Source: JADJQU01 sp035490315
GTDB lineage: Bacteria > Planctomycetota > UBA1135 > GCA-002686595
Direction of reading: 5' to 3'
Assembly (NCBI GenBank): GCA_035490315.1
Contig: DATHET010000271.1
Coordinates: forward strand, 1 to 11,617
Length of the DNA: 11,617 nt
A model generated the notes under the pieces. It was not told the origin of the DNA. It made no database searches and saw nothing but the letters and a program-made list of their open reading frames with translations. The position numbers and the translations under genes were made by a program. Positions 1-7,295 of this stretch are shown piece after piece; the stretch's first letter is position 1, and each line of letters starts with the position of its first letter.

Positions 1-384
1 CGCGGCGCCGCCTGGATCGCCGTGGGCAAGCTGATCCGCCACGTCGCGCCGCTGTTCCTGCGCTGCCAGCCCCAGGATCTCGGTCTCTCCGCCCAGGTGA
101 AGTCCAAGCACTTCCGCCGTCCGGCCTTGGTCTTCTACGACCGCGTGCAGGGCGGCGTCGGACTCTCGGAGATCCTGTTCGAAGCCCACCGCGAAGTCCT
201 CGCCGCCGCGCTCGACGTGGTGACGCGCTGCGAATGCCGCGGCGGCTGCCCGGTGTGCGTCGGACCTCCCGAAGAGGCCGGAGCCCTGGGCAAGCAGACC
301 GCGCGTGCGATCCTCGAGCATCTGTGCGCGGGATCCGCGCCCGTGGAGCGCGAGCTCGCGCTGGTGCTCGCGAGCGAGCCGTGA
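1..384 (+). CDS. mrfA: C-terminal part of MrfA/YprA-like DUF1998 DEAD/DEAH helicase (5' end outside window)
   Basis: The reading frame is open from the first base and ends at TGA 382-384, so this is the last 127 codons of a larger gene. It carries the end of a DUF1998 region. Near the C-terminus is a four-cysteine cluster with spacing C-x-C-xxx-C-xx-C (Cys codons at 229, 235, 247 and 256; CECRGGCPVC), preceded by a conserved-looking stretch reading YDRVQGGVGLSE. Family knowledge: MrfA (YprA) is a superfamily 2 ATP-dependent DNA helicase whose DUF1998 region holds four conserved cysteines, probably binding metal. In B. subtilis it works with the nuclease MrfB in repair of mitomycin C damage. 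The helicase motor motifs lie upstream and cannot be checked here. The next gene is an MrfB homologue overlapping by four bases, which is the main reason to prefer MrfA over another DUF1998 helicase. The internal ATG at 22 is not the start. Confidence 0.83.
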   Translation, partial: RGAAWIAVGKLIRHVAPLFLRCQPQDLGLSAQVKSKHFRRPALVFYDRVQGGVGLSEILFEAHREVLAAALDVVTRCECRGGCPVCVGPPEEAGALGKQTARAILEHLCAGSAPVERELALVLASEP

Positions 385-1718
385 ACGAATCGCGCGAAGA
401 ATTCGACGCGCGCCTGCGGCGCAGCCTCGGCGGCGCGGCTCGCAAAGCGATTCCCGCGCAGAAACCGACTGAAACCTTGCCGGATTGGTTCCTGCGCCGC
501 GCGTCGCGCGGAACCTCGAGCGCCGCGAGTGTCGAGGCCTCGCCCACGGGCCACCCTCGCACGCGCGGGATGCCCCAGGGCATCGAGACGCAGAGCAATG
601 CGCGCGGAAGCTTCGGCGCGCGGGTCGAGCAGCTCGCGATCGATCACGTGCACGGCAATCTGCGCCTCGATGAAGTGTTCGCCGCGCGCGGAGCCGCCCT
701 CGCGCTCTTGACCGGCGATGCGTCGCTCGAAGCCTTCGACCCGCGCGAGGCGACCTTCCTCGACATCGAGACCACCGGTCTCTCCGGCGGCGCGGGCACG
801 CAGGTGTTCCAGATCGGCCTGCTCGAATTCGACGGTCGCGGCTTCGAGCTGTGGCAAGGATTCCTGCGCTCGCCCGACGAAGCGCCGGCGCTGCTCGAAG
901 CCTGCGCTCAGCGCGTGGCGCGGCGCGGCGCGCTGGTCAGTTTCTTCGGCAAGACCTTCGACCGCCACCGCCTCGAGGACCAGATGCGCCTGCACCGCGT
1001 GGAGCCGCCCTTCGCGGGCCGCGCGCACCTCGACCTCTACCATCCTTGCCGGCGCCTGTACGGAAAGGCCTTCGAGGACGCGCGCCTCGCGACCTTGGAG
1101 CGCGAGCTGTGCGGCGTGGTGCGCGAGCGCGATCTCTCCGGCGCCTTCGCTCCCGCGGCCTGGTTCGACTTCCAGGGCGGGCGCGAGCATCTGCTCGAGG
1201 CGGTGTTCATGCACAATCGCCTCGATGTCTTGAGCCTCGCGGGATTGTGCGCCCACGTCGCGCGCGTGCTCGACGGGGCGGATGCGGGCTCGGCGCTCGG
1301 CGGACCGACGCTGTCACGCTCGCGCGCCCTGGCGGAGCTGTTCACGAAACGCCGCGACTGGCCGCGCGTCCTCGAATGGAGCGAGCGCGCGCTCGCCGAA
1401 GCGGCCCGCGATCCGCTCGCACTCGCTTGCCGCGGCCGCGCCCTCGAGCGCACCGCTCGCTTCGAGGAAGCGAGCGCGGCTTTCACGCGACTGGCCGAGG
1501 TCGCGGAGGACGGGCTCGCCGCGGAAGCCCTGGGCGAGCTCGCGCAACTCGCGCTGCGCCGCGGAGCGATCGAGGACGCGCTGCGCCTTTGCGAGGCCGC
1601 GGATCAGCGCTCGAGGGTCGCGCTCACCGGCTCGCGCAGCGCGCGGCTGGCGCAGCGGACGGCGCGGGTGCGCAGCCAGGCAGCGAAGCGCGCCGCGAAA
1701 GAGCGCGCGACTTCCTAG
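381..1718 (+). CDS. mrfB: MrfB/YprB-like DEDDh exonuclease with C-terminal TPR-like repeats
   Basis: A predicted 445-residue metal-dependent 3'-5' exonuclease of the YprB RNase H-like family (RNase_H_2). The DEDDh residues can be placed: Asp128 and Glu130 in LDIETTGLSGG, Asp194 in GKTFDRHRLED, and His278/Asp282 in HNRLDVLSL. The motif HLDLYHPCRRLYG lies between the second and last acidic residues. From about residue 310 the chain becomes helical and repeat-like (ELFTKRRDWPRVLEWSERAL, then ARFEEASAAF and RGAIEDALRLCEAA), consistent with the TPR segment of MrfB. The first ~115 residues are Arg/Ala-rich and less conserved. The start is taken as GTG 381, which overlaps the upstream TGA as GTGA; a start further upstream would run deep into the helicase gene. 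In B. subtilis, MrfA and MrfB form a two-protein pathway for mitomycin adducts. The translational coupling suggests the same partnership here. Its stop codon abuts that of purN on the other strand. Confidence 0.85.
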   Translation: MNESREEFDARLRRSLGGAARKAIPAQKPTETLPDWFLRRASRGTSSAASVEASPTGHPRTRGMPQGIETQSNARGSFGARVEQLAIDHVHGNLRLDEVFAARGAALALLTGDASLEAFDPREATFLDIETTGLSGGAGTQVFQIGLLEFDGRGFELWQGFLRSPDEAPALLEACAQRVARRGALVSFFGKTFDRHRLEDQMRLHRVEPPFAGRAHLDLYHPCRRLYGKAFEDARLATLERELCGVVRERDLSGAFAPAAWFDFQGGREHLLEAVFMHNRLDVLSLAGLCAHVARVLDGADAGSALGGPTLSRSRALAELFTKRRDWPRVLEWSERALAEAARDPLALACRGRALERTARFEEASAAFTRLAEVAEDGLAAEALGELAQLALRRGAIEDALRLCEAADQRSRVALTGSRSARLAQRTARVRSQAAKRAAKERATS

Positions 1719-2348
1719 TCAGCGCTTGCGAACCGCTCGACCGTTCTCGAAGCGCACTTTTCCCTCCGCGTGCAGCCGGATCGCCTCCGGCAGGGCCAGC
1801 TTCTCTTCCTCGAAGACGCGCGCGGCGAGCGAATGCGCGTCGTCGTCGTCGCGCACCTCGATGCAGCGCTGCACCAGGATCGGGCCGGAGTCGTATTCGT
1901 TGGTTACGTAGTGCACGGTGCAGCCGGTGAACTGCACGCCGCGCTCGAGCACCGCGCTGTGCACGCGCTCGCCGAAGAAACCTTTGCCGCCGAAGGCGGG
2001 CAGCAGCGACGGATGGATGTTGATCACGCGGCCGAGCCAGGCCGGCGGGATCACGAGCAGACGCAGGAAGCCCGCGAGCACCACCAGATCGACGCGCGCT
2101 GCTTCCAGAGCGCCGAAGATCGCCGCGCTGAAATCCTCCGGAGTCGCGTGGTCGCGGTGCGGGATCACGCGGCTCTCCAGGCCGAGCCGCTGCGCGCGCT
2201 CCAACGCCAGCGCGGCGGGGGAGTTGGACAGGACCAGCGCGATCTCCGCGGGAAGTCGCTGCTCGCGAATCTGCAGCGCGAGGTTCTCGAGGCTACGGCC
2301 GCCCCCGGAGACGAGGATGCCCAGTCGCAAGGGCGCCGGCGCGTTCAC
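1719..2348 (-). CDS. purN: Phosphoribosylglycinamide formyltransferase (GAR transformylase)
   Basis: A 209-residue cytoplasmic enzyme transferring a formyl group from 10-formyltetrahydrofolate to GAR, the third step of de novo purine synthesis. The N-terminal phosphate-binding loop reads ILVSGGGRSLENL, a variant of the usual SGxGSN. The folate/catalytic block is VINIHPSLLP with Asn110 and His112, and the catalytic Asp is Asp153 in EYDSGPILVQ. These correspond to E. coli Asn106, His108 and Asp144. A short insertion, AFGGKGFFGERVH, follows the HPSLLP motif, as in a PurN subgroup that I recall from Planctomycetes and plants. Length is normal for the family (about 200-215). The chosen start is GTG 2348, which overlaps the TGA of the upstream phosphorylase-like gene as GTGA. 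The frame stays open far upstream, but that part overlaps the better-supported phosphorylase gene and is shadow. It is last in the yggS-to-purN run. Confidence 0.93.
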   Translation of the reverse strand: MNAPAPLRLGILVSGGGRSLENLALQIREQRLPAEIALVLSNSPAALALERAQRLGLESRVIPHRDHATPEDFSAAIFGALEAARVDLVVLAGFLRLLVIPPAWLGRVINIHPSLLPAFGGKGFFGERVHSAVLERGVQFTGCTVHYVTNEYDSGPILVQRCIEVRDDDDAHSLAARVFEEEKLALPEAIRLHAEGKVRFENGRAVRKR

Positions 2349-3196
2349 GTTTCCTGCTCCAGGCGCCCGCGAGCTTCCTGCTGCACCTCGGCGGCAAGCG
2401 TCCACAGGAAATCGTCCAGCGCGGGAGCGATCCGGCCAGCAGTCGCCGCGACGCGCGCGATGTCGAGCGGGCCTTCGCCGACGTCGGTCACGACCACGAT
2501 GCACAGGCTGCCGAGGCCGGCGTGGGCCGCGGCCTGGATCGGCGAGGTCAAACGCTGGACCGCGACGCCCGCGCCGCAGCTCGCGAACCAGCGCCGCTCG
2601 GCCGGCGTGTCGATCGAAGGCCCGAGGGTGCAGGCCGCGATGCATTCCAGGGCCACGATGCCAAGGCGCGCCGCGACCGAGCGCGCCGCGCGCCGCAGGT
2701 GGATGTCGTGCACCTGCGTCTGGTCGGGAAAAATCGGACCGAGCCGGCTCTCGCCGAGCGCGACGAGAACGCTGGTGCCCGACAGGTTGACGTGGTCGGA
2801 GATCAGCGCGAGCGTGCCGAGCGCGGCTCCGCCATTTCCAGACAGGCCGTGACCCGCGCTGGTGTGCACCAGGGCCGAGGCTCCCGCGGCGGCGGCGAGC
2901 CAGACCGGGAAGGCTTCGGCCCAGGCCGGCGCGGAGGCTTCGATGTCCGCGGGCTCGTCCTCGATCATCCACACCGCGAGTCCGTTGAAATCGCCCCAGT
3001 GCAGGATCGCCTGCTGCCAGCAATCGGGAACTCCGGGCAGGTTGGCCAGGGCGATGCGCTTCCCGCCCGCGAGCCGAGCGGGCAAGAGCCCCAGGCCGGT
3101 GGCGGAGAAGAACAAGGCCGTGGGCGCCCCGACGCCCTTGGACTCGAGGGCGGCCTGGGCCTGGAACACCGCGCCGTCGAGAGGTGAGGGGTGCAT
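2345..3196 (-). CDS. Divergent purine nucleoside phosphorylase (PNP, trimeric class) homologue
   Basis: A 283-residue protein showing the order of motifs of trimeric PNPs: SATGLGLLP (31-39) for the N-terminal GSGLG loop, TSAGHGL (112-118) for TNAAGG, SDHVNLSG (133-140), LGPIFPD (152-158) and GPSIDTPAE (192-200). Family members cleave purine nucleosides with phosphate to give the base and ribose 1-phosphate. Aligned from memory to human PNP, many active-site residues differ. Ser33 becomes Thr33, and the R-x-H pair (Arg84, His86) falls in IEDEP with neither residue kept. Ser220 becomes Arg215, Phe200-Glu201 becomes Ile195-Asp196, and Asn243 becomes Asp238. Fold membership is therefore well supported, but phosphorolysis is doubtful. 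It could be a hydrolase, a binding protein, or a PNP of unusual specificity. ATG 3196 lies 3 bases past the upstream stop with GGAAAG about 7 bases before it. Its stop overlaps the purN start. The long intact frame argues against a pseudogene. Confidence 0.75.
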   Translation of the reverse strand: MHPSPLDGAVFQAQAALESKGVGAPTALFFSATGLGLLPARLAGGKRIALANLPGVPDCWQQAILHWGDFNGLAVWMIEDEPADIEASAPAWAEAFPVWLAAAAGASALVHTSAGHGLSGNGGAALGTLALISDHVNLSGTSVLVALGESRLGPIFPDQTQVHDIHLRRAARSVAARLGIVALECIAACTLGPSIDTPAERRWFASCGAGVAVQRLTSPIQAAAHAGLGSLCIVVVTDVGEGPLDIARVAATAGRIAPALDDFLWTLAAEVQQEARGRLEQET

Positions 3197-3199
3197 GGC

Positions 3200-3523
3200 T
3201 TAGCTTTCCGAGAGGTGTTCGTTCAAGCGCCGGCGCGTCTCCGCCGCGGACAGGGCGACCGAGACTTCCTTCTGACGGTCCTTGTCGCCGCGCACCAGCG
3301 CGAGGGCCTGGCGTTTCAGACCGAGTGCACTCGCGAGGACTTCGATCAGCTCCGCGTTGGCGCGACCGTCCTCGGCAGGCGCGCGCACGGCGATCTTGAG
3401 CATGCCGTTCCACTCAGCCACCAGCGCGCTGCGTTTCGCGCCCGGTTGCGCGCGCACCAGGATCAGGCAGCTCTGTGGCGAGAGCTCGCGCACTTCGATG
3501 GCTTTCACGACATCGAGGGCCAA
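3200..3523 (-). CDS. DUF167/YggU family small protein
   Basis: A 107-residue protein matching the DUF167 (YggU) family across its length: LILVRAQPGAKRSALVAEW (20-38), LKIAVRAPAEDGRANAELI (42-60), a helical stretch ending in LGLKRQ, then LVRGDKDRQKEVSV (76-89). These are the family's hallmark PGAK, AP-x-DG-x-AN and G-x-x-x-R-x-K blocks. The biochemical function of the family is not established; small soluble alpha/beta folds are known. The longest start is TTG 3523, one base past the kinase stop codon, with GGAAAG inside the kinase end about 10 bases upstream. GTG 3508 is an alternative that would remove five residues without touching the domain. In many bacteria yggU lies near yggS, often with yggT between; here a kinase gene occupies that position. 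The downstream phosphorylase-like gene follows after 3 bases. Confidence 0.87.
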   Translation of the reverse strand: MALDVVKAIEVRELSPQSCLILVRAQPGAKRSALVAEWNGMLKIAVRAPAEDGRANAELIEVLASALGLKRQALALVRGDKDRQKEVSVALSAAETRRRLNEHLSES

Positions 3524-3524
3524 G

Positions 3525-6473
3525 TCAGTTCGTCTTTCCGTCGGAAATCATGCGCACCAGGAGCGTGTCGCGGAATTCGAGCAGCAGGCGATCGAGTCCG
3601 GCCACGGAGGCGGACCAGGCTCCCTGGCTCGCGTCGGACAGACTCTTGGCCAGGGTCGCGCCGGCCTTGCTCTCGCGCTCGTAGCGATCGCCCGTGCCCG
3701 CGAGCTTGGCCCATTCGCGTCCCCATTCGAAGGCCTCGGTCAGCTCGCGCACCTCCGCTTCGTCGAAGCGCGCGCCCGCCGTCGGGTCGAACATCTCCTT
3801 GGCGCAGTCGACCGCGAAGGAAACCGCGGCGGTGCGGATCAGCGCTTCGATGCCGAGCAGCTCGTCGGCGGTGTAGGCGCGGGTCAGGCGCTCGTTGAAC
3901 AGGAAATGCAATTCGCGCGGCCGGCTGCCGAAGCTCGACCAGGGCAGGGTTTCCGATTTGCCGTCGACGTCGAAAGTCACGCCGCTGTCGTCGATCGCGC
4001 TGGCGTTGCGGATCGTGCCGCGGCCGCCGCGCGGATCCATGACCTGCTTGCGCTTCCAGCCCGAGAACTCCGCCGCGACGTTGTGCAGGGCTGCCTTGCC
4101 GCGGGTGAGATCCTGGTCGATGGCATGCACGAGGGCGCGCGCGGGTTCGGTCGAGAGGCTGGACTCGAGACCCGCGAGCCGCGCGTGCAGCGCCGCGAAA
4201 TCGAGCTTGGACAGCTCGCGCTGGAAATTTCCCCCGGCCTCGAGCTCGGCCGCCACGCGCTGGCGATCGGACTCGACCTGGACGGAGGAAAAGCGCGCGC
4301 TCTCGCTGTCGATGCCGGCGCGTCGCTCGCTCATCGCCTTGGCCAGGGCCTTCATGGCCTCCAGATCGGGCAGGGCCGCGGCGTCGATGTCGGCCGGCAG
4401 ATTGGGCTGCTGCAGGATCGGCATCAGCGCGTCGACGCGCTTGCGCACGTCGGCGAAATCACCGCGCGCCGCGCTGGCGTCGATCTCCGCGCCGGCCGCC
4501 TGCGCCGAGCGCAGAGCGGAGGCGAGGCTGTGCTGGTAGATCTCCAAGCGGCTTTTCATGAACTGCGGATCCGCTGTCAGCTCCGGCGCCAGGGGGATCG
4601 CGTTCAGCGCCTCGAAGGCGCGCGCGACGAAGTTGGCGTAGGGCAGGGCCGCGGCTTCCAGCGATTGCAGCATGGTCGAGCGGCGCGCCGTCGCTTCCGC
4701 CGTGGCCGCGCTTTCGCGCGTCAGAGTGGCTCGGATCTGCACGGCCTCGGCCTGCATGTCGAAAGCGGCCGTGGTGCCGGCGAACTCGGTCACGAGCTGG
4801 TCCAAGCGCGTGGCGCGCTCGGCTGGCCCGAGATCGCTCGGCAACTCCTTCCAGGCCAGCTTGGCCTGGGTCTCGCGCAGCTTGATCTGCGTGTCGTCGT
4901 CGCGGATCGGCTGCGGCTTGACCGGGACCTGGCCGGGATCCTCGTTCGTGGCTTCCGGCGGAGTGGGAGTGGTGCTCGGACCGTGGGCGAGGGGCGGAGC
5001 GGGCACGGTCCCCTGGGGCGAGCGCGTGAACCACCAGGCAGCTCCGCCGAGCAGGAGCAGCGCCGCTGCCGCCACCATGGACTTCGGAATGCCGCCCGCG
5101 CTCTGCTGCGCGACGTCCGCGTGCAGAAGATTCGCGCGCACGCGATCGACTTCCTTGAGCAGCACCGCGGCCGAAGGGAAGCGATCCTCCGGCTTCTTCT
5201 GCAGCAGGCGCTCGATGATGCGCACCAGGTCCGGCGGCAGCTCCGGGTCGATCTCCGCGAGCGACTTGGGCGTCTCGAAGAAATGCCCGCGCAGGATGTC
5301 GCGCGTGGTCGCGCCTTCGAAGGGAGTGCGGCCGCTGAGCAGGCGATAGGCCGTCGCGCCCAGCGAATACAGATCGGCGCGGCTGTCGACGCGCTCGCCG
5401 CGCGCCTGCTCGGGCGAAATGAAGTGCGGCGTGCCGAAGATCCGGCCGTTCTCGGATTCGCTCGCCTCGGCTTCGAGCTGCGTCGCGAGGCCGAGGTCGG
5501 CGAGCTTGGTCGCGCCGGCGTTGCCCTGCATCATGTTCGCCGGCTTGAGGTCGCGGTGCACGATGCCGCGTCCTTCGGCGTAGACCAGCGCGCTGGCCAT
5601 GTCGTGCAGCACGCCGAGCACCTCGATCCAGCCCATGCGCGCGCCGCGCGCGACACGCTGCTCGAGGTTGCCCTTGTCCATGAATTCCATGGACAGGTAA
5701 TGGCGACCGGCTTCCTCGCCGACGTCATGGACCACGACCACGTTCGGGTGGGTCAGCGCGGCGGCGGCGCGCGCTTCGTCCTTGAAGCGCCGCACGAAAT
5801 CGGCGTCGGCGCAGAGCTTCACGGAGAGCAGCTTCAGCGCGACCTTGCGGTCGAGCCGCTCCTGCGTGGCGAGGAACACCTCGCCCATTCCGCCGCGGCC
5901 GAGCAGCTTCTCGATCCGGTAGCCGGGGATCTTCGGCAGGGGAGTCTGCTCGTAATTGGTCGCCGCGATCGAAGGCTTCGGTGTCGCCTTGGGGATCGGT
6001 GTTTCCGTGATCGGCGTCAAGCTCGCGGCTGCGACGACGGGCGCGCTCTTCACGGGCGCCGGCGCGGGAATCGAGGTCTGCACCAGCGGGGCCGCAGCCA
6101 CCGCGGGCGCCGCCGCTGCGGGTGCCTTCGCCGCTGGAGTTGTCGCTGCCGTCGTCGGCGCCGCGGGATCGACGACGCGCAGGCGGCGCGAGCCGACCAG
6201 GATCACGTCACCCGCGTCGAGCTTGGCCTGCTGCACGCGCTCGCCGTTGACCCAGGTTCCGTATTCCGAGCCGAGGTCCTTGAGCGCGAAGCCGCCGCCC
6301 TTGGCGCGTCCGATGGCGCAGTGCACGTCGGAAACGCCTTGACCCGAGACGGTGAAGCCGACCTTGCTCGCCGCCGAGCCGATGGTCAGGACTCCGGCGC
6401 GCGGGAGCTCGGCCTGCATGCCGCCCTCGCCGAGCAGCTCGAGCACCAGACGGCGATTGTCCTCGGCGCTCAC
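3525..6473 (-). CDS. FHA-domain Ser/Thr protein kinase with one membrane span and large C-terminal outer region
   Basis: A predicted 982-residue PknB-type kinase. Residues ~28-98 form an FHA phosphothreonine-binding domain: LTIGS, SDVHCAIGR and LGSEYGTWVNGE. An Ala/Pro/Thr-rich linker runs to ~165. The kinase domain spans ~185-450, with GRGGMG (192-197), Lys214 in VALK, Glu233 in the alphaC helix, HRDLKPAN (306-313) and Asp326. The DFG motif reads DLG, a frequent bacterial variant, and the activation segment reads GTPHFISPEQARGE. All catalytic residues are present. One hydrophobic span (466-482, followed by WWFTRS) puts the kinase in the cytoplasm and ~500 residues outside. The outer region begins Pro/Thr-rich, then looks mostly helical, with a short beta-like segment (TIRNASAIDDSGVTFDVDG then LPWSSF). 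I recognise no named domain there. GTG 6473 is chosen because GAGGAG sits 7 bases upstream and it overlaps the yggS stop as GTGA. Substrates are unknown. Confidence 0.92.
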   Translation of the reverse strand: MSAEDNRRLVLELLGEGGMQAELPRAGVLTIGSAASKVGFTVSGQGVSDVHCAIGRAKGGGFALKDLGSEYGTWVNGERVQQAKLDAGDVILVGSRRLRVVDPAAPTTAATTPAAKAPAAAAPAVAAAPLVQTSIPAPAPVKSAPVVAAASLTPITETPIPKATPKPSIAATNYEQTPLPKIPGYRIEKLLGRGGMGEVFLATQERLDRKVALKLLSVKLCADADFVRRFKDEARAAAALTHPNVVVVHDVGEEAGRHYLSMEFMDKGNLEQRVARGARMGWIEVLGVLHDMASALVYAEGRGIVHRDLKPANMMQGNAGATKLADLGLATQLEAEASESENGRIFGTPHFISPEQARGERVDSRADLYSLGATAYRLLSGRTPFEGATTRDILRGHFFETPKSLAEIDPELPPDLVRIIERLLQKKPEDRFPSAAVLLKEVDRVRANLLHADVAQQSAGGIPKSMVAAAALLLLGGAAWWFTRSPQGTVPAPPLAHGPSTTPTPPEATNEDPGQVPVKPQPIRDDDTQIKLRETQAKLAWKELPSDLGPAERATRLDQLVTEFAGTTAAFDMQAEAVQIRATLTRESAATAEATARRSTMLQSLEAAALPYANFVARAFEALNAIPLAPELTADPQFMKSRLEIYQHSLASALRSAQAAGAEIDASAARGDFADVRKRVDALMPILQQPNLPADIDAAALPDLEAMKALAKAMSERRAGIDSESARFSSVQVESDRQRVAAELEAGGNFQRELSKLDFAALHARLAGLESSLSTEPARALVHAIDQDLTRGKAALHNVAAEFSGWKRKQVMDPRGGRGTIRNASAIDDSGVTFDVDGKSETLPWSSFGSRPRELHFLFNERLTRAYTADELLGIEALIRTAAVSFAVDCAKEMFDPTAGARFDEAEVRELTEAFEWGREWAKLAGTGDRYERESKAGATLAKSLSDASQGAWSASVAGLDRLLLEFRDTLLVRMISDGKTN

Positions 6474-7195
6474 GCTCCGTGCTCCTCGGATTCGAACAGG
6501 GCGCTGCCGATGCGCACGCAGTCGCTGCCTTCTTCCGTCGCGATCTCGAAGTCGGTGCTCATGCCCATCGAAAGCAGCGGCCGACCCTCGGCGAATGCCT
6601 GGGCGGGCAGGCGCTGCGACAGCCGCCGCAGTCCGGCGAACACCGAGCGCGCGCGGCGCGTGTCGCCGTCGAATTCAGGCAGGGGCGCGATGGTCATCAA
6701 CCCCACCAGGCGCAAGCTGGGGAGACGGCTGAGCTCGGCGACCAGCGCGGGGACTTGATCCTCTGGCACACCGCTGCGCACGCCGTCCTGCACGTAGTCG
6801 ACTTCGACGTACAGCTCGGGCGTCGTGCCCAGCTCGCTGCCCAGTCGATCCAGGGCGCGGCCAAGCTCGAGCGTGTCGACCGAATGAATGGAATGACAGA
6901 GCGACATCGCCCGCCGCGCCTTGTTGCGCTGCAGGTGGCCGACCAGATGCCAGCGCGGCTCGAGCCCCTGCTCCTGGAGATGCCTGGCCTTGAGTTCGAG
7001 GTTCTGCACGCGGTTTTCGGCCAGGTCGAGCTGTCCCAGACGGACCAGGCTGGCGGCGACGTCGGCATCCGTGGACTTCGTGACCGCGACCAGTCGCGGC
7101 GTGGGACGGCCCGCCCGGGAAGCGGCCTGGGCGAGGCGAGTGCGCACGGCATTCAGGCGCTCGGAGAGGCCAATCGGAAGGGCGGAAGAAGACAC
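6470..7195 (-). CDS. yggS: YggS/PROSC-type pyridoxal phosphate homeostasis protein
   Basis: A 241-residue PLP-binding TIM-barrel protein. The PLP lysine is Lys40 in PRLVAVTKS. Other family signatures are DLAENRVQNL, WHLVGHLQRNKA, the GLMTIAPL segment, and the phosphate-binding region LSMGMSTDFEIATEEGSDCVRIGSALF near the C-terminus (the last motif in two overlapping parts). The family buffers free PLP and has no known catalytic activity; loss disturbs amino-acid and vitamin B6 balance. GTG 7195 is taken as start. A TTG directly before it (7198) is possible and would add one residue. No clear Shine-Dalgarno precedes either. It is probably the first gene of the run yggS-kinase-DUF167-PNP homologue-purN, since 132 bases separate it from tilS while the genes after it overlap or nearly touch. 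Its stop overlaps the kinase start. Confidence 0.93.
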   Translation of the reverse strand: MSSSALPIGLSERLNAVRTRLAQAASRAGRPTPRLVAVTKSTDADVAASLVRLGQLDLAENRVQNLELKARHLQEQGLEPRWHLVGHLQRNKARRAMSLCHSIHSVDTLELGRALDRLGSELGTTPELYVEVDYVQDGVRSGVPEDQVPALVAELSRLPSLRLVGLMTIAPLPEFDGDTRRARSVFAGLRRLSQRLPAQAFAEGRPLLSMGMSTDFEIATEEGSDCVRIGSALFESEEHGA

Positions 7196-7232
7196 CAAAG
7201 GACGTGCGCTTGGGGCTCGGCGCGGATTTCAC

Positions 7233-7261
7233 AGGGTACCCGCAGGCAGGGGCGGAGTCAC
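7233..7261 (-). promoter_or_regulatory. Candidate sigma70-like promoter for yggS operon
   Basis: On the minus strand GTGACT (7261-7256) and TACCCT (7238-7233) are 17 bases apart, resembling TTGACA (4 of 6) and TATAAT (3 of 6, TAnnnT pattern). The -10 box would lie about 37 bases before the yggS start. The matches are weak for GC-rich DNA. The support is the spacing, the location in the only gap, and the same TACCCT with 17-base spacing upstream of gap. Confidence 0.25.
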
Positions 7262-7295
7262 CCAGAAGGACCGGAGGGATCGTCGGCGAAGTCGG

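Noticed and set aside
135..1256. Minus-strand 373-codon open frame opposite mrfA/mrfB
   Set aside because: It overlaps two genes with recognisable motifs on the plus strand, and its product has biased, motif-free composition.
2345..3196. PNP homologue as a decaying pseudogene
   Set aside because: The frame is intact over 283 codons with a normal start, keeps structural motifs to the C-terminus, and is tightly coupled to both neighbours. This fits divergence of function better than decay.
2349..3413. Upstream extension of the purN frame, as an N-terminal fusion domain
   Set aside because: The extension is in a different frame over the PNP homologue, is Arg/Gly-rich without motifs, and PurN is full length from GTG 2348.
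3282..6758. Plus-strand open frame of over 1,100 codons opposite the kinase gene
   Set aside because: It is antisense to a kinase with all catalytic motifs, its product is low-complexity Arg/Ala/Gly/Leu-rich, and no domain is recognisable. Long antisense frames are expected in very GC-rich coding DNA.
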